Notes under the pieces: model-generated
Told to the model about the DNA's origin: nothing
Databases searched by the model: none
Seen by the model: only the letters and a program-made list of their open reading frames with translations
Origin: Prorocentrum cordatum
Lineage: Eukaryota; Sar; Dinophyceae; Prorocentrales; Prorocentraceae
NCBI GenBank assembly: GCA_963575745.1
Contig: CAUYUJ010017889.1
Span: 51,081 to 89,381 of the forward strand
DNA: 38,301 nucleotides
Direction: 5' to 3'
Translations under genes and position numbers: made by a program
Shown: piece after piece, positions 8,773 through 18,532 of the stretch
Numbering within the stretch: the stretch's first letter is position 1
How the letters are laid out: each line of letters starts with the position of its first letter

Positions 8773-9423
8773 TCACTGTAACTCACAACCCCACTGCCGG
8801 CCCCAACGTGCGGTCGTGGCTGCGTACATCTGGCGCATGAAGGCAAAGAAAAGGGATAGTATTATGTAATATGTGCCCAGACGTGGCTGATGAGAGATGC
8901 ATTGGCAATCGCGCACTGAACGAAACCGCTGCAGCCGATGGAACTGCATGTCAAACAGCGGCAGGGCAGAAGTGGCATTCCGCACAAGGATATGTTGGTG
9001 GCCCAGTGCTTCAGCATGTCCTTTGCTCGCTGACTTCCGCTGACTGCACGTCTTCGCATACCTTCCGCGTGTACTGCGGCGTATATTACATCTTGTAGGC
9101 GCATAGCTGGCTCTGACGCACACGCTCGAGGGCGCTGGGTGGTGCGACCCCCTGAATCGGTTCCCTCCCGCGCGCGTGTTGGCCTGATGCATCGCCTGTC
9201 GAAACTTCAGCTCCGAGATTGCTGGCGGCTTGATCGGCTCCTTCAATCCATCGCCTTGAAGCTGCTCCCAGTCTCTATTGACAGCGGCGATGTTCGATTC
9301 GTCCGCGAACGGGCGGACTGCAAGCGCGTTGTGCATTGTCTGCACCTTGAACTGTTTGGGCTGGCCCGTCTGGGCGTGGGCGGCCTTGACTTGGAAGTGT
9401 GGGACGAGGTCCTCAACGTGCAT
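8773..9423 (-). pseudogene. LINE ORF2 linker remnant, segment 2
   Basis: An open frame from ATG 9423. The first 90 codons (for example DWEQLQGDGLKEPIKPP and FRQAMHQANTRAGGN) look like a continuation of the LINE linker. The rest switches composition and is probably out of frame: an overlapping minus frame at 9104-8862 has Cys and His residues but no clean finger pattern. No RT motif A, B or C is visible. Confidence 0.4.
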
Positions 9424-9533
9424 CTTGAGTATGAACTGATAGTCCGCAGCAAACTCTGCCCATTAAACAGGTACCGCCCCGAGCCCGCCGTCTCCAGCTT
9501 CCTGCGCGAGCCCGCGCGTCGCTTCATCACCTG

Positions 9534-9857
9534 CTACGCTGTGCTTCGCGCCGTAGATGAACCTCTTCTTATGCCCCCTTCCCGTGCCTGAATAAGAAGT
9601 CTTCGACTGATGTATATGCGCCCAGTCATGTCGCTGCCTGTGTGATCGAGTTGCGCAGCGGTCTCGATGCGTCGTTCCAAATTGTGCCATCGGCGCGCAG
9701 CTTGTAATTCACGAAAGAACAATCCAAAATTTATGCATATTTCAGTGTGTCTAGCTTGATGCGGGTTCTCCTGGTCGAGAGCTTTACTGCCTTCACGTCC
9801 TAGTCGCTCACGAAGTTCATCTCGACGTCTGATCAGCGCGACCCTCTCCGCGCTCAC
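9534..9857 (-). pseudogene. LINE ORF2 linker remnant, segment 1
   Basis: A basic, helical-looking frame (starting ERVALIRRRDELRERLG) contains Arg/Glu/Ala-rich segments of the kind found between the EN and RT domains of LINE ORF2. It is in a different frame from the upstream endonuclease and is separated from it by about 130 bases, so one or more frameshifts are needed. No catalytic motif. Confidence 0.5.
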
Positions 9858-9986
9858 GTGCTCGTTCTTCTGAGAAGGGTACTCCCCTGGTAGAAAACCT
9901 CGTTGCTGACCTTTGCGAATGTTGGCCCTCAGTAGGTCCCGTCCAGTTTGTATGTCATCTCGCTCCCATGATTGTCTCCATACGTC

Positions 9987-11012
9987 TTATGGCGTCTCCT
10001 CGGTGTTCTTCTCATATGCCTTCATGTACTCAATACGCAGATGGCCGTTCACATACGCGCCCATTGAATAGCCTCGATGTGCCTGAGGGTGCTGAGCGCC
10101 TTTGTGTACTAACTCCGTGCGAGTGTCTAACTCCATGAGCAGTTGGATATGGTCCGAGCACTCGAAGCGCCATTGCAGTCGCCGTCCGAGCACTCGAAGC
10201 GTCTTGATAGTGATGATGCGCTGCATGGGTTTGGTGGGCACGACGTACTGATCGATCTTGCTGCTGGCGGCGCCGCTGAAATATGTTGGTCCCAAATCCC
10301 AATATCTGCTTGCAAATGTCAAGTGGTTCTCCTCGAGCGCGTCTCGAACTCGCTGTAAAACTGTTGCTTCCATCCTTGAGTTTTTTATTCCAACTGTGTG
10401 TCCAGCTCGATAATACTTGCGTCCAACGGCGTCTCTTCGGATGCCGAGTGAGCCATTCAGATCACCTCCCATAATAATGAAACATTGATGCCCAAGCTTG
10501 TCGGCTGTCTTGTTAAACCAAGTCATGCTTTTATCGACCGCGTCTTTCAGCAAGGACGGCGTGGTACCCTTGGGTGGCATGTATTCAGGAAAGCGAGCCA
10601 TCGTACATGCTCGAATGCGAAACTTTGTCATAGCGATCCGTCCTGCGATGCCCCTGGACCGTGGTGGGAACGAGGTCAGTTGCATAGTGCCCTTCATCTC
10701 CGCATCGAACACCGCCGCCAGATCGCAGGAACAATTTGACCACCGTGAATTTCGGAGCCCTGACTGCACGCAAGTGTGGTTCGGCAAGTTTTCCTGCGTC
10801 TCGTCCTCATTCTTCATTGCGGCACGCCCAGTTCCGTTGAGCATCATAATATCGACGGTCGGCGTGATATTCGATATTTCTTCCAGATGTGTGTGATCAG
10901 CCCATCCGACATTATATGCCAAAACTCTCAATACCATGGCGAACACAATTCCTGCGGGTGGAAGGAAGGAAGAGTAGGCACTGCAGGCCAGCCTAGGCCT
11001 GCCGCCCCGCAT
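9987..11012 (-). CDS. LINE endonuclease (EEP) domain ORF
   Basis: An APE-type endonuclease of a non-LTR retrotransposon would nick target DNA to prime reverse transcription. The frame is open for about 340 codons from ATG 11012. An internal ATG at 10937 directly precedes VLRVLAYNVGWADH, the N-terminal EEP strand, and may be the better start. In order are a metal-site segment degenerate to MMLNGTG (the usual Q-E-T Glu is not seen), IIMGGDLNG (GDxN), SSKIDQYVV (SxxD), and ECSDHIQLL (the SDH catalytic triad end). It ends at TAA (9989-9987). The frame also extends upstream through the GGA run at 11099-11138 as poly-Pro, which I exclude. This is the longest intact piece of coding sequence in the window, but it is probably only a relic because its RT is missing. 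Confidence 0.72.
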   Translation of the reverse strand: MRGGRPRLACSAYSSFLPPAGIVFAMVLRVLAYNVGWADHTHLEEISNITPTVDIMMLNGTGRAAMKNEDETQENLPNHTCVQSGLRNSRWSNCSCDLAAVFDAEMKGTMQLTSFPPRSRGIAGRIAMTKFRIRACTMARFPEYMPPKGTTPSLLKDAVDKSMTWFNKTADKLGHQCFIIMGGDLNGSLGIRRDAVGRKYYRAGHTVGIKNSRMEATVLQRVRDALEENHLTFASRYWDLGPTYFSGAASSKIDQYVVPTKPMQRIITIKTLRVLGRRLQWRFECSDHIQLLMELDTRTELVHKGAQHPQAHRGYSMGAYVNGHLRIEYMKAYEKNTEETP

Positions 11013-11098
11013 CTTAGTGACCTCCACCCGTGGGTTGTACGGTGTGGTAGGTGTGGTGGGAGTTCCTGCTGTGCTGTGAGCCACAGCAGCTCCTGAGG

Positions 11099-11138
11099 AG
11101 AGAGGAGGAGGAGGAGGAGGAGGAGGAGGAGGAGGAGA
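11099..11138. repeat. (GGA)n microsatellite bordering inverted element copy 3
   Basis: About 12 GGA units. Read on the minus strand this is the TCC run expected at the right border of the TCC-bounded element. Confidence 0.95.
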
Positions 11139-11895
11139 CGAAACAAACGCAGGATGCGTCAACGATGCTGCAATTCACTGCCGCCCAAGTCCCCTCCTTA
11201 GTAGTCCCCACGAGGCTTCGTCTTCACCACAGGATGCGGCCCATTGAAAGAGCAGCATCCCATGGGCCTGCCATTCATGCGAGAGCCCGTAGTGAAAAAG
11301 GACTGCCCAGCCACCCAGCCACTGAGAAGGAACGCGAAAAGGAGGGATCTTAAAATTCACCGATGAACCCAGCGATAACGACGTTCCGAAAATGCCCCGC
11401 CCACTCCGTGCAACTGTTGAGCAAAACAAGCTGCCTTGATCCGCGCAATGGCTACATATGACCAACCTCTTGGCCGGTAAAGTCCAGGAAGTCTCAAGCA
11501 AGAGTCGCATAAAAGCGAAAGTTTCGTTTTGAACACGAGTCGCCTTCCACCGTCGCAAGTGCTACACTTTCAAGACGAGCGCAGGATTTGCAAAGCCGAG
11601 AGCTCAATTTTGAGAACGACCCCCTCCATCTCTCAAACTGTCCTATATGCTCGCGTCGCTGAAGCGAGAGCCCCATTGTGAAACCGACCTCCACCCCTCC
11701 ATCTTTAACACGGCTGCAAACACTTACGACGAGTGCACGCTGCGTTCAGGCGCGAGCCTCATTTTGAACCGCGCCCCCATCCATCCATCCACGCAGTTGT
11801 TGCACACGCCATAAGCTTCAGGACCACTAACGGAAAGAATCTCCAGGCGAAACGCCCAGCCCGCCCTACCAACACTTCCCGGGGTGCGACAAGAA
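11139..11895 (-). repeat. TCC-bounded element, copy 3 (inverted)
   Basis: On the minus strand the segment matches copies 1 and 2. 11157-11200 (GTCAACGATGCTGCAATTCA) corresponds to the reverse complement of the end of copy 1. 11848-11893 (AGGCGAAACGCC...CCCGCCCT...GGGGTGCGAC) corresponds to the reverse complement of its beginning. Inside are diverged subrepeats with anchors such as GAGAGCTCAATTTTGAGAACG (11608), GAGAGCCCCATTGTGAAACCG (11670) and GAGCCTCATTTTGAACCG (11754). It is far more diverged than copies 1 and 2 are from each other. Confidence 0.7.
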
Positions 11896-11939
11896 GAGGA
11901 GTTAAATAGAAGCACAAAGGATGGGGGAAGAGGGGGGAC

Positions 11940-12600
11940 CAGATGAAACTGGAGACTCAGCAGCGATACTGCAATACACTCATCCGTCCCGAGTCGCCTC
12001 CGCACATGTCCACATAAGCGTTCCTTCTCACTACAAGAAGCGTCCCTTTTAAAAGAGCGGGGCCATACAGGCCTGCCATTTTGGCGAGGGCCCCCATGAT
12101 TAAAAGGAACCGTCTTGCAACCTTCAGGCGCATAATCAGGAATGCGTCAGGAGATGATCACACAGTTCAACCCGATGTCCACCTGCATCCCCTGCCCGAA
12201 CAAAAAAAGGACCGCCCCCCCGCCCTCCATCCGTGCAACTGTTAAACGAGTTTACCATTGTGGTCATGAGCTTCGAGTGCGTGTCTCAAGCGAAAGCTCC
12301 ATTCTGAAAAGAAGCAGCCCTCGCCCAGTGCGGCGCTGCCTGTGTTGAACATCCAGGTTCTCACATCCAGGACATCCCAACTGCTGTCCCGTTGCAGACG
12401 GATCACACATACGTCCTCCATCGTTCGATAGCCTGTAAGTCGGCGCGGTTCTAAGGCGAGAGCCCCATTTTGAAAAGACGTGCGCTCCAGATGTGAAACT
12501 GATCTAGAATGGTTAAAGTTCGCGCGCGACGCGGGGCGAGAACCCCACTTTGACAAGAAACCATCTGAAAGACTGGCACAAACTCTGAAACGGTCGAGCG
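11940..12600 (-). repeat. TCC-bounded element, copy 4 (inverted, truncated)
   Basis: GATACTGCAATACACT at 11965 repeats GATGCTGCAATTCACT of copy 3 at 11164, an offset of 801 bases. GGCCATACAGGCCTGCCATT and CCCCCATGATTAAAAGG parallel 11250-11310. Subrepeat-like units recur near 12290, 12458 and 12535 (GCGAGAGCCCCATTTTGAAAA type). The GTCGCACCCC end is not found, so the copy is truncated. No microsatellite separates copies 3 and 4, only a purine-rich remnant at 11893-11935. Confidence 0.65.
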
Positions 12601-12639
12601 CAAGGCTGAAAGGTCGGGTGTTGCTAGAAGTGCTCCTGG

Positions 12640-13320
12640 CCCAAGGTGCCCCTAGCTTCCCGTTCTATTTTGGAGCCCCTGGGACCCTCTGGATCTCGTG
12701 AGGGGACGATACTATCGCATCCGACGAAAAAATCCAGGGATTCTTGGAGTCAGGCTTCCCAGTGTGCAAGACGGCTCCAAGTGGCCAAAGAGCTCCCCCA
12801 GGAGGCCCCGGAGAGGCCAACATACTTCCAAAACCTTAGGAAACTCAATGTTTGGTTTTCTCGCCTTTTCGCTTCCGATGGCCATCCGAGGCCTCAAGAT
12901 GGCTCCAAGATGGCCCAAGAGGGCTCCAACAGAGGCTCACGAGAGCTCCAGGACGGCCCCAAGAGCCCCCAAGAGCGCTCCAAGAGCGCCCCAAGAGGCG
13001 ACTTCTTGGGCTCCCGAGGGGCAACGCTAATTAATGTTCCCGTCTTGTTTGATCGATGTCCTCCAAGATGGCCCGAAGAGCGCTCCCTAGGCTCCCAAGA
13101 GCGCTTCAAGAGGGCCCCAAGAGGCGCCCAGGAGGCCCCAGTAGGCCCCAACAGGCGCCCAAGAGGCCTCCAAGAGGTTCCCAAGAAACACCCAAGAGGC
13201 CCCAAGAAGATCTCCGAGGCACCCAAGACTCTCTGCGAGGCGTCCGGGACCGTCAAGAGGCCCCCAAGATGCTCCAAGAGGCCTTCACTGGGGGACCCTT
13301 CCTCTGTGCGCTGCCCACTC
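12640..13320 (-). repeat. CTTGGGGCC-type dispersed repeat array (reverse orientation)
   Basis: GGCCCCAAGA, CTCCAAGATGGCC and CCAAGAGG cores recur every 10-20 bases, the reverse complement of the arrays at 21095-22200, 24850-25520 and 27140-27730. An AT-richer linker at 12818-12885 (reverse complement GGAAGCGAAAAGGCGAGAAAACC) matches the linkers within the other arrays. Open frames in all phases are repeat translations, not genes. Confidence 0.8.
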
Positions 13321-13362
13321 CCCTGATCGAGGCAATTCCTCTGGGCATCGTTTCTGGATGGG

Positions 13363-14680
13363 CTGGCGGGGTTACTTTTTTCGGTCGCGTCCGCCAGCGA
13401 AAGCGCAGGCGGCGTCACAAGCGTTCCGGGACACGGCAACGGCCGAATTAGTTACTGTACGCGCCGCAGGCCGGCCGGCCCACTCACCAAGCGCCGCGGG
13501 GCTGCGTGGGAAAGCTGACAGGCTGAGGGCGTCCAGGGAAGCTCAGGCACATGCAGTCTGACAACATGCCAGAAAATTCTGAGTAAGCCCTCACACGCTG
13601 GGAGGACGCACAGGCAAGGTGAACGATGAACGAGTCGCCAGCGGGGCGCCACGTCCAGGGCCGCACCAACGGTGCGTGCAAGCTGGGTCAGCTATGCTGC
13701 CGAGGTGACGTCGAAGACCTGCCTGAAAGGCTGGGACGGGTCCAGGGGAGGCGCAGTGCTGAAGGAAGGCTGAACCACTCCGCAGCGACCACGGGGCCCC
13801 ATGGCCCGCCATCCGAGCGCGCGGGGCGCCGGCCCTGCGGCGAGCCCAGAAGGCCTGGCCCCAGACCCGCTGTCACCGCGTGGCGGGCGCCGCACTGGGT
13901 GAGATAGGCCAGGCTGGCGGGGATGAACAACGCCAGCGAGGCACAAGAATCCAAGGAGGATCTGCACAGAAAACGATCACCCCCGCGATCCAGGGGTCTG
14001 ACTGGCGGGGTTACTTTTTTCGGTCGCGGCCGCGAGCGAAGCGCGCAAGCGGCGAGAGAAATTGCCCGGGCCGACGGGCAAACCCAATTAGCTACAAGAC
14101 GCGCCGCAGGCCGGCCGGCCCACTCACCAAGCAGCAGCGGGGCTGCGCGGGAGGCAGACAGCTGGGGGCATCCAGGGAAGCTCGGGCACGTGCAGTCTGA
14201 CAAAATGCCGAGAAATTCGGTGCATGCAGTGAAGCATAACCCACACAGACGACGGGGGGACGTGCACGAAGAAGTGGTGTCCAACATGCTGGGTGGGCGT
14301 GCAGGCGAGAAGAACGATGGGCGAGTCGCCAGTGGGGCGCCAGGCCCAGGCCCGCCCCAGCGGCGCGCGCGGGCTAGGGGATCTGAGCTGCCGAAGGACG
14401 TCGAAGACCTGCCTGATGAGGGGGATGAGTCCGGGGCGCTGTTGCGACGGCAGAAGGCTAAACCACTCCGGAGCGACCACAGCACCCAAGGGGCCATCGT
14501 CCCGTGCCCGAGGGAGGCCCGGACGTCAGCGGGCCGGCCCCTCCAGCAACGGCACACAGCCGACGCCAGATGGACTGTAGGGGAAAGCCAGGCTGGCGCG
14601 GTGAACATCGCCAGCGAGGCAGAGGGATCCAGGGAGGGCGCTGCGTGAGGCCAAGCTGGTGGGAGAGAAGACGCCAGCAA
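13363..14680 (+). repeat. Tandem duplication, period 639 bp
   Basis: CTGGCGGGGTTACTTTTTTC occurs at 13363 and again at 14002. The order of blocks then repeats: CGCCGCAGGCCGGCCGGCCC, CACTCACCAAGC, AGGGAAGCTC, GCAGTCTGACAA, GGCGAGTCGCCAG-like blocks, GACGTCGAAGACCTGCCTGA, GAAGGCTGAACCACTCC, and CAGGCTGGCG with ATCGCCAGCGAGGCA. The second copy runs to about 14680. Open frames in both copies are Arg/Pro/Gly-rich and do not share a preserved reading frame that I can see. Confidence 0.85.
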
Positions 14681-15175
14681 GGTGGGGCGTCCAGGGTGAA
14701 GTGCACGGCAGCTGCCGCCTGATGTACGCCGAAAGCCACCGTGGGACTGCCTTAGCCGCCGAATCCGTCATTCCCCGCAGGAACCAGGGTCTCCGTCGAA
14801 TCCGTCATTCCACGCGAGCGTCCAGAATCGCAGCTAACCGCCGCTGAAGGTAAGGTAAAGTTACCGCTGTCAGCGGGGTTTCTGGGCAGCGCGGGGACGA
14901 TCGACTCCGAGACCAGGATTCTAGCCTGGCGGCAGCCCGGCCTGGGGGAGACCCGTGGGGAGGGGCGGCGGGGACAGACATCGCCGACCCCCCACGCGGA
15001 GGGGCCCCCAAAAAGTGAACGTGGCCAGAGCCCGGCCTGGAGGGGCCCGAGGAGAGAGGCGGCGGGGACAGACATCACCGCGCACCGCACGGATCCAAGG
15101 TGCACCTGGCCGGGGGGCACGGCCGCCGTTCCCCGAGGGGCATCCAGGGTCGCAGCTAACCGCCGCTGAGAGGAA

Positions 15176-15360
15176 GGTAATACCGAACGGTCGATCTTTT
15201 CGTCCACTACTGGTGTGGTCCAGGGTGGGCAGTCTGCAGCCAGTGGACTGACTCGCTGAGGGCAGCGCTGCCACCTCGAAGGCCGACGCATCCATGGGGG
15301 GGGGGGCATCCAGGGACGCCGCTGACCGCTGCTGAAGTGTACAGAGGAGGTGTCGTGCCC
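15176..15360 (+). repeat. Variant satellite unit, copy 1
   Basis: This unit differs from the standard monomer. It reads TACCGAACGGTCGATCTTTT, CGTCCACTACTGGTGTGGTC, GGGCAGTCTGCAGCCAGTGG, GAGGGCAGCGCTGCCACCTC and GCATCCATGGGGGG, with an 11-base G run at about 15298. Confidence 0.8.
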
Positions 15361-15898
15361 GTAGTCTCAGCGACTCCACGCGTGGACCCAGGGCCGCGGC
15401 AAACCGCCGCTCTGGGTTGAGTGAAGGGGGGCACCCACGGAGGGTGGCGGCAGACGGCCCTGGTCAGGCAGCACCGGGACGCAAGGGTACCCTGAGCCCC
15501 CGTGGGAGGTCTCGCGCCCGCAGTCCCTGCAACTCCCCGCATGGATCCAGGGTCGCGGCTAACCGCCGCTCTGGGTAGAGTGAGGACGGAGCGACCGCCG
15601 AGGGTGGCGGCAGACGGCCCTTGGCAGACAGCACCGGGATGCACGAGAACCTTGAGCTCCCGCGGGAGGTCTCGTGCCCGAAGTCTCTGCAACTCCCCGC
15701 GTGGATCCAGGGGCGCGGCAAACCGCCGCTCTGGGTTGAGTGAAGACGGAACGTGCACGGGGGGTGACGACAGACGGCCCTTGGCCAACAGCACCGGGAT
15801 GCAAGAGTACCTCAAGCTCCCGCAGGAGGCCTCGTGCCCGTTGTCTCTGCTGCTCCTCGCGTGCATCCAGGGTCGCAGCTAACCGCCGCTGAGAGGAA

Positions 15899-16055
15899 GG
15901 TAATACCGGGGTGGTCCAGGGCGGGCAGTCTGCAGCCAGTAGACTGACGCGCTGAGGGCAGCGCTGCCACCTCGAAGGCCGACGCATCCATGGGGGGGGG
16001 GCATCCAGGGACGCCGCTGACCGCAGCTGAAGTGTAGAGAGGAGGTGTCGTGCCC
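15899..16055 (+). repeat. Variant satellite unit, copy 2 (deleted)
   Basis: Same as copy 1, but lacking about 30 bases between TACCG and GGTGTGGTCC. It begins 723 bases after copy 1 (TACCG at 15181 and 15904). Confidence 0.8.
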
Positions 16056-17294
16056 GTAGTCTCAGCGACTCCCCGCGTGGCTCCAGGGTGGCGACTAACC
16101 GCCGCTCTGGGTCGGATGAAGACGAAGCACCCGCGGGGGGTGGCGGCAGACGGCCCTTGTCAGAGAGCACTGGGATGCAAGAGTACCCTGAGCCCCCGTG
16201 GGATGCCTCGCGCCCGTAGCCCCCGCAACTCCCCCGCGTGGATCCAGGGTCGCGGCTAACCGCCGCTCTGGGCAGGGTCGCGGCTGACCGCCGCTCTGGG
16301 TTGAGTGACAGGGCCCCCGTCGAATCCGTCATTCCACGCGAGCGCCCAGGGTCGCAGCTAACAGCCGCCGCGGGCGAGGTAGAATTACCGCGACAGCACC
16401 GGGATGCAAGAGTACCCTGAGCCCCCGTGAAAGGTCTCGAGCCCGTAGTCTCTGCTACTCCCCGCATGGGCCCCGGGTCGCGGCTACCCGCCGTTCTGGG
16501 CAGAGTGAGGGCGGAGCGACCACGGAGGGTGGCGGCAGACGGCCCTCGGCAGACAGCACCGGGATGAACGAGTACCTCGAGCACCCGCGGGAGGTCTGAA
16601 GCACCCGCGGAGGGCGGCGGCAGACGGCCCTTGTCAGACAGCACCGGGATGCAGGAGCGCCCTGAACCCCGTGGGAGGCCTCGTGCCCGTAGTCTCTGCT
16701 ACTCCAACACCGGGATGCTAGAGTACCTTGAGCACCCGCGGGAGGCCTCGTGCCCGAAGTATCTGCCACTCCCCGCATGGATCCAGGGTCGCGGCTAACC
16801 GCAGCTCTGGGCTGAGCGAAGACGGAGCGACCGTGGAGGGTGGTGGCAGACGGCCCTTGGCAGACAGCGTCGGGAGGCACAGGTACCTTGAGCCCCCGCG
16901 GGATGTCTCGTGCCCGCAGTCTCTGCTACGCCCCGCATGGACCCACGGTCGCGGCTAACCGCCGCTCGGGGTGGAGTGAAGACGGTGCGTCCAGGGAGGG
17001 TGGCGGCAGACGGCCCTTGGCAGACAGCACCGGGATGCAAGAGTACCTCGAGCACCCGCGGGAGGCCTCGTGCCCGTAGTCTCAGCTGTCCCCGAGTGGA
17101 TCCAGGGTCGCGGCGACCGCCGCTCTGGGTTGAGTGAAGACGGATCACCCACGGAGGGTGGCGGCAGACGGCCCAAGGCAGACAGCACTGGGATGCAAGA
17201 GTACCCTGAGCCCCCGCGGGATGTCTCGAGCCCGTAGTCCCGGCTACTCCCCGCATGGATCCAGGGTCGCGGCAAACCGCCGCTCTGGGTTGAG

Positions 17295-17475
17295 CGAGGA
17301 CATACCGAACGGCCGATCTTTTCGTCCACTACTGGCGTGGTCCAGGGTGGGCGGACTGACGCCAGTGGGCTGACTCGCTGAGGGCAGCGCTGCCACCTCG
17401 AAGGCCGACGCATCCACGGGGGGCGCGTGGTGGTACATCCAGGGTCGCAGCTAACCGCTGCTGAAGTGTAGAGGG
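17295..17475 (+). repeat. Variant satellite unit, copy 3
   Basis: Retains CGATCTTTTCGTCCACTACT. It begins 1399 bases after copy 2, close to twice the copy 1 to copy 2 spacing, which suggests a higher-order repeat with one variant unit lost or replaced. Confidence 0.75.
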
Positions 17476-17815
17476 GAGGTCTCGTGCCCGTAGTATCTGC
17501 TACTCCCCGCATGGAGCCAGGGTCGCGGCTAACCGCCGCCCTGGGTTGAGTGAAGACGGAGCGACCGTGGAGGGTGGTGGCAGACGGCCCTGGTCAGACA
17601 GCAACGGGATGCAAGAATACCCTGAGCCCCCGCGGGGTGCCCCGTGCCCGTAGCCTCTGCGGCTCCCCGCATGGATCCAGGGTCGCGGCTAACCGCCGCT
17701 CTGGGTAGAGTGAGGGCGGCGCGTCCAGGGAGGGTGGCGGCAGACGGCCCTTGGCAGACAGCACCGGGATGCACGAGTACCTTGAGCTCCCGCGGGATGT
17801 CTCGTACCTTGTGGT

Positions 17816-18049
17816 CTCGAAGACCGGGGAGCAGGGAGCAAGGGTAACTCAAGCTGACCCGTTCCGCTCCCTTCTGGCCTGACGGACCCTGCGTCTTCTT
17901 GTAGGGTTTGCTGGCTTCCAGGGGTGCCCAGAAGGCCGTCAGGGAACAGGGGTGCCTCCTTCTGACCGTCAGAGAGGGTGCCTTGAGGTCTCGCGGGTCC
18001 CTCGTCACCAGGGTTGCGGCAGACGGCTGTCTGAGCTGTTGTGGGTCTC
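17816..18049. other. Unique spacer, nothing recognised
   Basis: Contains a loose duplication of AGGGTGCC/GGGGTGCC phrases (GGGGTGCCCAGAAGGCCGTC and GGGGTGCCTCCTTCTGACCG). No gene is supported. Confidence 0.4.
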
Positions 18050-18201
18050 TGCAGCTGCTGCTGCTGCTGCTGCTGCTGCTGCCGCTGCTGCTGCTGCGGG
18101 TGTTGCTGCTGGGTTCCAGGGGTGTCCTGCTGCTGCCGCTGCTGCTGCAGCTGCTGCTGCTGCAGCTGCTGCTGCAACGACTGTTGCTGCTGCTGCTGCT
18201 G
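18050..18201. repeat. (CTG)n array with GCAGCTG interruptions
   Basis: CTG/GCTG runs up to the edge of the assembly gap. On the minus strand it reads poly-Gln with Leu, Arg and Pro breaks. A short flanking segment is open too, but the frame is cut by the gap, so a polyQ gene can be neither shown nor excluded. Confidence 0.9.
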
Positions 18202-18301
18202 NNNNNNNNNNNNNNNNNNNNNNNNNNNNNNNNNNNNNNNNNNNNNNNNNNNNNNNNNNNNNNNNNNNNNNNNNNNNNNNNNNNNNNNNNNNNNNNNNNN
18301 N
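18202..18301. other. Assembly gap of exactly 100 N
   Basis: One hundred Ns join a CTG run to a TCC run. The round number is typical of a placeholder gap, so the real distance, and even the adjacency, are unknown. Confidence 0.99.
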
Positions 18302-18356
18302 CCTCCTCCTCCTCCTCCTCCTCCTCCTCCTCCTCCTCCTCCTCCTCCTCCTCCCC
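18302..18356. repeat. (TCC)n microsatellite after the gap
   Basis: About 18 TCC units starting at the first called base after the gap. Confidence 0.97.
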
Positions 18357-18532
18357 TCTCCTGCCTGTGGTAGTGGTGGTGGGGCATCGGCCCATCAACA
18401 AAGTCGGGTTCTTGGCTGCTTTCTGCCCCTGGGCTGCCGTTTGCGGGGCCTCGGGCTCGGCAAGCAAAGGCGGCCCAGGAGGAAGAGCTGGTCCTGGGGA
18501 ATGGGTCTAGACATGTTTTTGTTACATAAACT

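Larger units (their letters stand above)
8773..11012 (-). mobile_element. Degenerate LINE-type fragment, endonuclease present and RT not visible
   Basis: Read on the minus strand, this 2.2 kb block begins with an open endonuclease/exonuclease/phosphatase (EEP) domain. It continues through Arg/Glu-rich linker segments in other frames (9857-9534 and 9423-8773). In non-LTR elements a reverse transcriptase should follow, but no F-D, SQG or YADD motif is visible before the block fades at about 8770. LINE copies usually lose their 5' end, so keeping the 5' endonuclease and losing the 3' RT implies a later deletion or another insertion. The family differs from the LINE at 28440-32860. Confidence 0.65.
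14750..17815 (+). repeat. Satellite array, about 160 bp monomer
   Basis: The anchor GGGTCGCGGCTAACCGCCGC, or a close variant, begins at 15391, 15550, 15710, 16086, 16247, 16475, 16786, 16946, 17105, 17264, 17520 and 17680. Undisturbed intervals are 159, 160, 161, 160, 159, 159 and 160 bases. Each monomer also carries GGTGGCGGCAGACGGCCCTT, CAGACAGCACCGGGATGCA, GAGTACCTTGAGC, CCCGCGGGAGG and CTCGTGCCCGTAGTCTCTGC. The region before 15360 contains looser relatives (GCAGCTAACCGCCGCTGA at about 14830 and 15150). Frames of up to 360 codons are repeat translations. Confidence 0.93.

Noticed and set aside
12070-12090. Second spliced-leader relic (GCCATTTTGGC)
   Set aside because: Only 11 bases match, the flanks do not fit, and the tandem partner copy at about 11268 shows the block is part of the TCC-bounded repeat.
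14750-17815. CRISPR array
   Set aside because: The 160 bp repeats are contiguous satellite monomers without unique spacers, in a eukaryotic context.
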